Shown here: positions 50,348 through 57,630 of the stretch, piece after piece
Layout of the letters: each line of letters starts with the position of its first letter
Position numbering within the stretch: the stretch's first letter is position 1
Assembly (NCBI RefSeq): GCF_051781005.1
Contig: NZ_JBPWOA010000020.1
Location: 142,410-206,409, forward strand
Length of the DNA: 64,000 nucleotides
Direction: 5' to 3'
Origin: Anabaena sp051781005
GTDB taxonomy: Bacteria; Cyanobacteriota; Cyanobacteriia; Cyanobacteriales; Nostocaceae
The notes under the pieces: generated by a model
Told to the model about the DNA's origin: nothing
What the model saw: only the letters and a program-made list of their open reading frames with translations
The model's database searches: none
Made by a program: the position numbers and the translations under genes

Positions 50348-51724
50348 TTAAATACTGATCTGACATGAAACTATACCCTGTGATTCCAAGACTGCTGCAA
50401 TTTGCAAAATCAGAGCTTCATTATAAGGTGCTGCTATTAATTGTACACCTAAAGGCAGAGAATTTTGGCTTTGAATGGGTACTGATAAAACCGGTAAACC
50501 AATAAAAGATAATGGTTGAGTGAATAATCCTAAATGAGGACGGACAAGAATTTCTTCATTATCTAAAATCATCGTTTGCTGACCAATTAACGGGGTTGTA
50601 ATCGGTGTAGTGGGGGCGATGATTATATCTAAATTTTGAAATATTTCTCGGATTTGATCACGATACCATCTTCTAAAGCGCTGTGATTGAATATACCAGG
50701 AACCGGGAATTAATGCACCAGCTAAAAAGCGATCGCGTGTGGCAAAATCAAAGTCTTGCGGACGGGATTTCAATTTCTCTAAATGCAGATTTGCACCTTC
50801 ACAAGCTGTAATTACAAAGGCCGCAGCACGAGCAATGTCTGCTTCTGGTATTTTTACATATTGGGTGATATTCAACGCTTCAGCCACCTTTTGTACTGCT
50901 GCTAAAGCTTCCGGTGTAGAATTTTGGCTAAAATAATCATCTGCGATCGCAATTCTCAGGTGAGAAATATCATTACTTATTTGTGATAAACTCTCTTCAA
51001 CAGGGCGTTTTGTACAAATTGGATCTTTTTCATCCTCGCCTTGCAGAACATCAAATATTGTCGCAATATCTCTAACTGAAGTCGCAAAATGACCAATATG
51101 GTCTAAACTGCTAGAAAATAATTTTATACCGGCACGAGATAACCTTCCATAGGTAGGTTTAAAACCAAACACACCACACAAAGCCGCAGGAACACGAATA
51201 GAACCATTCGTATCCGAACCCAACGTCAAAGGAACCAACCCCCCAGCAACCGCAGCAGCAGAACCACCGGAAGAACCCCCAGCAACCCGTTGTAAATCAT
51301 GAGGATTGCGAGTAGTACCATAATGGGCATTTTCTGTCACAAACCCATAAGCATATTCATCCATATTTAACGCACCAACCAACACTGCACCAGCTTTTTT
51401 TAACCTAGTAATAGCAGTTGCATCTTGAGTAGCTGGGGGATTTTCAGCGTTAATTTTTGAACCGGCTAAAGTTGTTAAACCAGCAATATCAAATAAATTT
51501 TTAACTGCAAAAGGTACACCACATAAAACACCAATATTTTTACCTTCAGCAATATTTTTATCAATGTTTTCTGCATCTTCTAAAGCTGTTTTTGCGGTAA
51601 TAGCTGTAAAACAATTTAATTCATTATTCCTAGCAGTAATTCTTGCTAACGCTGTTTGAGTAACTTCTACTGCGCTAACTTTACCTGATAAAACATTTTC
51701 AGCTATAGATACAGCATCATTCAT
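50348..51724 (-). CDS. AtzE-type amidase (GatA-like amidase signature family)
   Basis: I start at the ATG at 51724 (MNDAVSIAENVLSGKVSAVEV), 7 bases after the preceding AtzG-like gene; 458 residues result. The Ser-cisSer-Lys amidase signature is complete: Lys in PFAVKNLFDIAG, then RVAGGSSGGSAAAVAGG and SDTNGSIRVPAALCG. The small DUF4089 gene immediately upstream points to AtzE, whose AtzG partner has that domain; in cyanuric acid degraders AtzEG deamidates 1-carboxybiuret. A GatA role is unlikely because gatB/gatC-like neighbours are absent. The substrate in this cyanobacterium is unknown. Confidence 0.82.
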   Translation of the reverse strand: MNDAVSIAENVLSGKVSAVEVTQTALARITARNNELNCFTAITAKTALEDAENIDKNIAEGKNIGVLCGVPFAVKNLFDIAGLTTLAGSKINAENPPATQDATAITRLKKAGAVLVGALNMDEYAYGFVTENAHYGTTRNPHDLQRVAGGSSGGSAAAVAGGLVPLTLGSDTNGSIRVPAALCGVFGFKPTYGRLSRAGIKLFSSSLDHIGHFATSVRDIATIFDVLQGEDEKDPICTKRPVEESLSQISNDISHLRIAIADDYFSQNSTPEALAAVQKVAEALNITQYVKIPEADIARAAAFVITACEGANLHLEKLKSRPQDFDFATRDRFLAGALIPGSWYIQSQRFRRWYRDQIREIFQNLDIIIAPTTPITTPLIGQQTMILDNEEILVRPHLGLFTQPLSFIGLPVLSVPIQSQNSLPLGVQLIAAPYNEALILQIAAVLESQGIVSCQISI

Positions 51725-51731
51725 AGTACAT

Positions 51732-51920
51732 TTATGGTTCAAATGTAGGTGCAATTTCAATTTCTTCTCCCAAAGGAAAATTATTGACAATTTCTGCTAT
51801 TGATTTGATTCTCTCAAAATTCACTACCACTTCATCTCGATACTCATCTTTTATCTGCAAGTTTAGTAATAACGACATTTGCTCAACATACTCATTTACA
51901 TCAATTTTCTGATTTTTCAT
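51732..51920 (-). CDS. AtzG-like (DUF4089) small subunit
   Basis: The 62-residue protein reads MKNQKIDVNEYVEQMSLLLN, QIKDEYRDEVVVNFERIKSIAEIV, NNFPLGEEIEIAPTFEP. The helix pair followed by F.L....E.AP.F.P is characteristic of DUF4089/AtzG, which resembles GatC and stabilises AtzE. Its stop lies 7 bases before the AtzE-like ATG on the same strand, so the two form an operon. Confidence 0.82.
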   Translation of the reverse strand: MKNQKIDVNEYVEQMSLLLNLQIKDEYRDEVVVNFERIKSIAEIVNNFPLGEEIEIAPTFEP

Positions 51921-51982
51921 TTTATTTTTACATCTAGATTTTGAATCTTAATTATTTTAAATTAGCTACTGCTAACGGCAAA

Positions 51983-52270
51983 TCAAAAAAAACCATCTTC
52001 TCTAGGAATGAAATCTATAATTTGGTACACAGCATCAATATTTAAAGCACCATAAATGTGAGGAAATAGTTCATTCTCTTCAGCAACTTCATAACGAATT
52101 TCTGCTTGAACTTGTTCGGTTTCTATAAACAGCAGAACTAAATTATGTTGATTGTACAAAGAACTTATTTGCTACTGGGGAGAAATGAATAAATCCTTGA
52201 ATATTTAAGGTACTACAATGATAGCTTGCCAACATTTTTGCCGTTCGGTGATGTGAAAAATGTTGGTCAT
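51983..52270 (-). pseudogene. DUF952-family gene with two frameshifts
   Basis: From the ATG at 52270 the first frame reads MTNIFHITERQKCWQAI and soon stops. Shifting frame gives SYHCSTLNIQGFIHFSPVANKFF, which then stops too. A third frame reads LYNQHNLVLLFIETEQVQAE, then IRYEVAEENELFPHIYGALN and IDAVYQIIDFIPREDGFF. The combined order MT.IFHI, GFIHFS, LVLL, R.E, FPH.YG.L is the DUF952 family from start to end, at about its normal length of 100 residues. Two indels have disabled it. It lies in the 366-base space between the AtzG-like gene and the KGK-like gene. Confidence 0.75.
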
Positions 52271-52286
52271 GCTGCATTAGTGCAAA

Positions 52287-52733
52287 TCAATATGATTTAG
52301 AGTAAGTCATATCTTTAGAAATGTGTTGCAAATTTTCTAATGTTAATAGTTCATCCAATTTATCAGAATGAAATTCTATGTATACCTCATCGGCTTGTTT
52401 ACCTAAAGGTGATATGGATATCTGAACCTTCAGTTTTCCTACCTGCCAGTTTTTACTACCTCTGATTAGTAATTGACAATCTTTAACAAACTGAAATTGA
52501 ATGTTATTTATGTTTATAACTTCTTCACCGACTTGAACAGTTTTAAATAATTGTATAATTGATCCCTGAGACTGTTGTTCAGAATTACAAGTTTGTAGCA
52601 TTAAATTTTCTCGAATTTCTCGGATAACTAACTCCTTAAATCTACTTATTTTAAATATATCTTTTCCTAAAGAGAGAATATCATCTTCACAATTCAAAGG
52701 AATGTATTTATTATTCATGTTGATTCTGTTCAT
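52287..52733 (-). CDS. KGK-domain-like cyanobacterial protein
   Basis: The 148-residue soluble protein contains NKYIPLNCEDDILSLGKDIFKISRFKELVIREI near the N-terminus. From memory this matches the cyanobacterial KGK domain (DD.LS.GK..FK.S.FKE). The rest reads SIIQLFKTVQVGEEVININN, KVQISISPLGKQADEVYIEF and a C-terminal helix. The function of the family is unknown. An alternative ATG five codons in (52718) would fit the domain equally well. No operon partner is clear. Confidence 0.6.
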   Translation of the reverse strand: MNRINMNNKYIPLNCEDDILSLGKDIFKISRFKELVIREIRENLMLQTCNSEQQSQGSIIQLFKTVQVGEEVININNIQFQFVKDCQLLIRGSKNWQVGKLKVQISISPLGKQADEVYIEFHSDKLDELLTLENLQHISKDMTYSKSY

Positions 52734-53118
52734 CTAGATTGAATTCTTTTTAGGCAAACTTAAAACCTAATAAGCGATTTTAGAGAATATTTGTCGAGTT
52801 TAGATATAGTCTTAAATCACCCTTTTCAGGAGGATTTTGACTCCAGGTTCCCTTTTATTCAGAGGGTTAGGAGGATCTAAAGATGTTTGATACATCACCA
52901 ATAACTTTTAAAACATCCTCTTAAAATCCATATATTTGTTGTCATCATAGCCCGCTGCATATACTCCCTTCCTACGGTAATATTACTTATATTCTTTTTT
53001 CTTTACGTTCTGCACTACGGAAAACAACTCCGAATTTACGCGTCTTTGCGATTGATTTAATCTGTCTTCTACTGCTAACAAGGCAGTATTTGTGCATTTG
53101 GCGTTGCAAATCAACCTT
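52734..53118. other. 385-base intergenic region without recognisable features
   Basis: AT-rich DNA with no ORF of coding quality. A ctcctcaaaatc-like low-complexity stretch and a tttgcgattgatttaatctg sequence are seen. I cannot assign a repeat family or terminator. Confidence 0.4.
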
Positions 53119-54639
53119 TCAAAATGCAGATATATCAGAAGACAGACATAGGCTAGGCGCACACAAATCAGGAAAATCTAATGTTTGCACGGTTAGCGTT
53201 TTTAAATTGACACGGCGGATGGCATGATTATTGGTGTCACTTATATATAGAGATGAATCTATCCCACTGAGTCCTGAAGGTTCTGAAAACCGAGTATTCT
53301 TACCTTGTCCGTCTTGAAACCCAGGTAAACCGTCTCCCAAAATAGTTTGACAATTCCCTGTCGTGGTATCTACCAATTTAATTTTGTGGTTGTAAGTATC
53401 TGCTACCCACAGATAATTTTGGAAATATTCCACACCTAAACAGTGTTGCAACCGGACATCTAGCTTTTCTCCATCCATATCACCAAAGCCAAATAACATA
53501 CCACTGCCGCAAATAGTCCGTACTTTACCCTGTTCGTCGAGTTCCATTCCGCGAATTGAGCTAACTTCACTGTCAGCAATAAATAATTCCTGACCATTGG
53601 TGGTAATGCCGCTAGGTTGAGCAAAGGCACATTCTGTCAATGTGCTATCGAAACAACCTTCTGCACCTGTACCAGCAAAGGTTTGAATAGTACCTCGTTC
53701 TAAATCCATTTCCCAAATTTGATGTGATCCTGCCATTGCAATCAACAATTTATTGCCTACTTTTTGTAAATCCCAAGGGGAATTCAGGGCTGTTTCGAGT
53801 GCCACACCTCCGTGAGGACTAATAATATGGTTTTGCTGGCCAGTTCCTGCAATAGTCTCTACCACTTGCCGCTGTAAGTCAATTTGTCGCAAGGTATAAT
53901 TTTCTGTATCAGCAACGTAAAGAATTTGACTTTCATCATCAAATGTCATTCCCTGGGGTGTAGAAAACTGTGCTTGATTAAAAGCACCATCAGTTAGTCC
54001 AGATTTTCCTGTACCAATAACATACATAATTTGCCCATCAAATTGGGTCATGACTATACGATGATGTCCAGAATCAGCAATAAACAAACCTGCTCGTGTA
54101 GCTAAGACTTTACCTGGAAACGCTAGGGGTGTAATTAATGGTTGCTGCTGTTTTTCTAAAGTGAATTGAAATTGTTGAAAATTGATGTGATCTTGATTTT
54201 TATGTTGAAGTTGAATAATTATGTTTTCAATGGCTTGAAGATGCCCTTCTCCAGCAAATTGCCCAATAACGTATCCTTGTGGGTCAATAATAATTAAAGT
54301 AGGCCAAGCTCTGACAGTATAATTTTCCCAAACACGAAAATCATTATCAACTAAAACTGGGTGTTCAATTTCATAACGCAGAATAGCTTGACGGATGCTT
54401 TCAATTTCTTTTTCGTTGTCGAATTTCCCAGAGTGAACACCAATAATAGTTAGGCTATCTTGATATTTGCGCTCTAAATATTTCAGGTCTGGTAATATGT
54501 GCAGACAGTTAATACAACAGTATGTCCAAAAGTCTAAAATGACAATTCTACCTTTGAGTGATTTTAGAGATAAGGGTTTAACTGTATTTAACCAAGGGTA
54601 ATTTTGCGGTAGTTCTGGTGATCTAACACGAGGAATCAT
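53119..54639 (-). CDS. Thioredoxin-like domain fused to NHL repeats
   Basis: In this 506-residue protein, residues 1-145 form a TlpA-like thioredoxin domain (LKGRIVILDFWTYCCINCLHILPDL, Cys42-Ile-Asn-Cys45 as the CxxC; NYTVRAWPTLIIIDPQGYVIG with the cis-Pro). Residues 170-500 form a beta-propeller of NHL repeats (LFIADSGHHRIVMTQFDGQI, LYVADTENYTLRQID, LWVADTYNHKIKLVD, LYISDTNNHAIRRVN). This layout matches the NHLRC2 family. There is no signal peptide, so it is probably cytosolic. A role in redox control is inferred. It is divergent from the glutaminase gene, 35 bases away. Confidence 0.88.
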   Translation of the reverse strand: MIPRVRSPELPQNYPWLNTVKPLSLKSLKGRIVILDFWTYCCINCLHILPDLKYLERKYQDSLTIIGVHSGKFDNEKEIESIRQAILRYEIEHPVLVDNDFRVWENYTVRAWPTLIIIDPQGYVIGQFAGEGHLQAIENIIIQLQHKNQDHINFQQFQFTLEKQQQPLITPLAFPGKVLATRAGLFIADSGHHRIVMTQFDGQIMYVIGTGKSGLTDGAFNQAQFSTPQGMTFDDESQILYVADTENYTLRQIDLQRQVVETIAGTGQQNHIISPHGGVALETALNSPWDLQKVGNKLLIAMAGSHQIWEMDLERGTIQTFAGTGAEGCFDSTLTECAFAQPSGITTNGQELFIADSEVSSIRGMELDEQGKVRTICGSGMLFGFGDMDGEKLDVRLQHCLGVEYFQNYLWVADTYNHKIKLVDTTTGNCQTILGDGLPGFQDGQGKNTRFSEPSGLSGIDSSLYISDTNNHAIRRVNLKTLTVQTLDFPDLCAPSLCLSSDISAF

Positions 54640-54674
54640 AGTAAGTTGAGATTGTAGATTTTAGATAGACGGTT

Positions 54675-55589
54675 TTGATAAAACTCGAAAAAATCAATAT
54701 AAGTAATTTATCTCTTTGGGTGCAGGAAGCGAAAACCCAAGCAAAACAGGGAAGTGTGATTGAACGTATCCCTCTTTTAGCTGTAGCTGACCCTAATTGG
54801 TTTGCGGTTCACATCTGCTGTCAGTCAGGAGAAAATTATAGTTTGGGGGATACAGCTTGTGTATTTCCTTTGATGAGTGTAACTAAGGTATTCTCTCTAT
54901 TATATTTGCTAAAACTTTTTGAAGCTAAAAAGGTATTCCAATGGGTTGGAATTCAGCCTTCAGAAGCGCCTTTTAATTCTTTTGAACAATTAGTTGCTGA
55001 TAATGGACATCCCCGCAACCCGATGATTAATAGTGGTGCTATTACCTTATCTGATAAATTGCCTGGAGAGGATGCAAATAATCGCGCATATTTATTTTGT
55101 GAATGGCTTAATCAAGCAGCAGGTTGTAAACTATATGTAGATTTAGAAATGTTGGCTTCAGTTCGTGTTACTCATTCACCTGCAAATATAGCGATCGCAC
55201 ATCATCTAATTCAAAATGGATATATTGAAAATATTGAAACTGCTCTTGACACTTATGAACAAATATGCTGTATCTCTGGACGAGTGCAGGATTTAGCTTT
55301 ATTAGGAAAATTATTAGCTTGTGAAAACAGCTGGATAAATTCAGAAAGCCGCCGCATCGTTAACGCCGTGATGTTAACTTGTGGATTATATGAAGCTTCT
55401 GCCGAGTATGCTGTCAAAATTGGCTTACCGATGAAATCGGGTATTGGCGGAGGGTTATTAGCGATCGCACCAAATCAAGGAGCGATCGCTTGCTACAGTC
55501 CTGCTCTAAATCATATAGGCAATCCTGTCGCAGGGCTGGCATTCATCGAAGCTTTATCCCAAAATTTACAACTGAGTATCTTTATTTAA
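54675..55589 (+). CDS. glsA: Glutaminase A
   Basis: The 304-residue serine-dependent glutaminase converts glutamine to glutamate and ammonia. Motifs: catalytic FPLMSVTKVFSLLYLL (Ser-x-x-Lys), NSFEQLVADNGHPRNPMINSGAIT, AHHLIQNGYIENIETALDTYEQICCISGR, and SGIGGGLLAIAPNQGAIACYSPALNHIGNPVAG. Translation appears to start at a TTG (54675), as no ATG precedes the conserved region in frame. The 3' end overlaps the convergent lipoprotein gene by 8 bases. With cphA2 and AtzEG in the window, it adds to nitrogen metabolism, though no operon links them. Confidence 0.92.
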   Translation: MIKLEKINISNLSLWVQEAKTQAKQGSVIERIPLLAVADPNWFAVHICCQSGENYSLGDTACVFPLMSVTKVFSLLYLLKLFEAKKVFQWVGIQPSEAPFNSFEQLVADNGHPRNPMINSGAITLSDKLPGEDANNRAYLFCEWLNQAAGCKLYVDLEMLASVRVTHSPANIAIAHHLIQNGYIENIETALDTYEQICCISGRVQDLALLGKLLACENSWINSESRRIVNAVMLTCGLYEASAEYAVKIGLPMKSGIGGGLLAIAPNQGAIACYSPALNHIGNPVAGLAFIEALSQNLQLSIFI

Positions 55590-57123
55590 TTATATTTTCA
55601 GGTGTAGACAGGGCTTTACGCTCAAAATAACCACTTAATCGGCTTAATCCCGTTTTTTCAGAAGTTGATTTTTCTTTTTCTGGTAATTCCGCAGGAGTGG
55701 GTGTCACTTTCGGCTGTGGTTGCAGAACTTCAATTTTGGGAACAGGTGTTTTCTCTACCTGTGGTTGAGGAACTTCAGGAACTGCAATTTCTGGAACAGG
55801 TGTTTTCTCTACCTGTGGTTGGGGAACTTCAGGAACCTCAATTTCTGGAACAGGTGTTTTCTCTACCTGTGGTTGGGGAACTTCAGGAACCTCAATTTCT
55901 GGAACAGGCGTTTTTTCTACCTGTGGTTGGGGAACTTCAGGAACTGCAATTTCTGGAACAGGTGTTTTCTCTACCTGTGGTTGGGGAACTTCAGGAACCT
56001 CAATTTCTGGAACAGGCGTTTTTTCTACCTGTGGTTGGGGAACTTCAGGAACCTCAATTTTAGGAACAGGCGTTTTTTCTACCTTGGGTTGAGGTGCTGG
56101 TGTTTCTTCCACTTTGGGCGTTACGGTAGGAGTAGATTCAGTAACGGGAATCTTAACTGTATAATTCGGGTCTACAATACCGCGTACTTCATCAGCAGTA
56201 ATTTCCCCTCTAACCATTCTCGAAAGCGTATCTTTACCATTAGGTTGGTAGTTAAATAGCCTAATTGTGCTATTAAAGACATTTTTTACAGGATTGCCCT
56301 GGTTATCGAGAAATTCCAGTTGTACCCAGTTTTTACCAGGTTTGAAGCCTTTGAGATAAACTGATTGCCAGCGATCGAGAATAAAGCTTTCATCATTAAT
56401 TGTGCAGCGAATACGCCAATCGCTCATTGAGTCTTCAAGATTATCCTCAGAAACAATATGCAAAGGCGCGTTAGTTAGGTAAAAATCCAACATGATGGGT
56501 TCTGCACCGTAACTACCATTAGGACGACTGTAGGTGAGAAGGGGTAGATTCGGGTCAGGATTGTTATCGTCGGTTTTAGTAAAAAGGTGAAATGTTGTTT
56601 GGGCATAAGCGCCCTCATTTTTAAAGCTTTCATGCCAAGGACGAGATGCAAATACACGTAAAGTATGAGTACCTGCGGACAAGTCTGGCAAAATAAGAGG
56701 CTGACTGAGGTCGTAAACTGCTATATAAGGTTGGTTATCGAGAATTACGTGCAGATGGGGGCCTAGTTGCCACTGTGGATCTTTAAATATTGGTAGATCC
56801 TTCACTTGCAACCGGACTGTAACTGTATTATCTTTGAGAACTTCATTCGGTTGGGGAGTCAGGATAGTTACCTGTGGCTGATAAACTTCCAAGCTAGAAC
56901 GTAGTTCTTGGATGATATCAGGAGGGGCTGTTTCTGAAAATTGCCGAGAAACTTTAGATATCTGTGATGATCTGTCTTGTTGCTTAACCGATACTTCTTG
57001 GCTTCCAGCTTTTTCGACACAGCTGCTTAAAGTCAAGACTAGCAGCAATGTCATTACCCATTTGAAGATCGGGAAACTCTTCTCTAAGAGTTTCTCTAAA
57101 GCTTTCTTTTGCCTAGAGGTCAT
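55582..57123 (-). CDS. Lipoprotein with an 18-residue Pro/Glu/Val repeat array
   Basis: I start at the ATG at 57123 (MTSRQKKALEKLLEKSFPIF): the following helix WVMTLLLVLTLSSC ends in a lipobox with Cys34, predicting a lipoprotein. Residues about 70-330 form beta-rich domains (VTILTPQPNEVLKDNTVTVRLQV, HLHVILDNQPYIAVYDLSQP, KNWVQLEFLDNQGNPVKNVFN). Residues about 350-475 are seven near-identical copies of VEKTPVPEIEVPEVPQPQ. A Lys/Ser-rich tail follows. The beta domains resemble bacterial FixH-like or Ig-like modules, but I cannot name them. The repeat probably forms an extended, periplasm- or wall-spanning spacer, as TonB-type Pro/Glu stretches do. Confidence 0.82.
   Translation of the reverse strand: MTSRQKKALEKLLEKSFPIFKWVMTLLLVLTLSSCVEKAGSQEVSVKQQDRSSQISKVSRQFSETAPPDIIQELRSSLEVYQPQVTILTPQPNEVLKDNTVTVRLQVKDLPIFKDPQWQLGPHLHVILDNQPYIAVYDLSQPLILPDLSAGTHTLRVFASRPWHESFKNEGAYAQTTFHLFTKTDDNNPDPNLPLLTYSRPNGSYGAEPIMLDFYLTNAPLHIVSEDNLEDSMSDWRIRCTINDESFILDRWQSVYLKGFKPGKNWVQLEFLDNQGNPVKNVFNSTIRLFNYQPNGKDTLSRMVRGEITADEVRGIVDPNYTVKIPVTESTPTVTPKVEETPAPQPKVEKTPVPKIEVPEVPQPQVEKTPVPEIEVPEVPQPQVEKTPVPEIAVPEVPQPQVEKTPVPEIEVPEVPQPQVEKTPVPEIEVPEVPQPQVEKTPVPEIAVPEVPQPQVEKTPVPKIEVLQPQPKVTPTPAELPEKEKSTSEKTGLSRLSGYFERKALSTPENIIK
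55708..56082 (-). repeat. In-frame 54-base tandem repeat encoding VEKTPVPEIEVPEVPQPQ
   Basis: Six nearly identical 54-base units (56082 down to 55759) and a diverged seventh differ mainly at E/K and E/A codons. High DNA identity between units implies recent expansion. The repeat creates spurious open frames on the other strand. Confidence 0.9.
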
Positions 57124-57630
57124 GCATTCCACCCTATGATCGTCTTCAACAACTGACAAATCATTGTGACGCAAATTGCGCCTAGTGAAATATAGACCAA
57201 AAGATTTAGGTCTGCGGCAAGATGCTCAATATTTTTTGAATCTCTATCATAAAATATGCAGAAATAGTAATATTTGTGACAGAACTTTCCAATTAAATTA
57301 GAGAAACAACGAAAATATATAGCCAGAACAGTAAGTTTTACGCCTTTATTCACGATTAACCATAAGTTTTAAGAATTGTTATAGTTTGTAAATTAAATAG
57401 AAAAACTATTGACTTTTTCACAAAAAGTTTGAATATAAAAGGCAGATATGACAATAAATTTGGCAAGTTTGAATTATTGTTAAAATGTCTCTAACAATGT
57501 GCCAGTACAGACTCTATAATTCAACAGAAACAACTATTCCACACGGCTCCAGAAAAACCCTGGAAACGATGAGTAAAATTCACTCTGTGGTATTCATGAT
57601 TCCTCATTCCTTATTGACAGAGGAGGTCGA
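57124..57630. other. Divergent psaA upstream region
   Basis: The roughly 500 bases between the lipoprotein and psaA hold the long psaA leader typical of cyanobacteria. I see a candidate promoter at 57409-57440 (listed) and a GGAGG RBS at 57621-57625. I could not find two clear HLR1 (TTACA-type) RpaB sites by eye. Confidence 0.5.
57409..57440 (+). promoter_or_regulatory. psaA: Candidate psaA promoter
   Basis: Ttgact (57409-57414) lies 16 bases ahead of gaatat (57431-57436) or 19 ahead of tataaa (57434-57439), consistent with a sigma-70-type promoter. This would give a leader of about 185 bases. Based on motif match only. Confidence 0.35.

Noticed and set aside
55708..56082. Possible CRISPR array
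   Set aside because: The units are contiguous 54-base coding repeats with no unique spacers and no cas genes nearby.
55665..56259. Plus-strand open frames across the lipoprotein repeat
   Set aside because: They are artefacts of the 54-base periodicity; the minus-strand frame has a signal peptide, normal codon use and folded domains.
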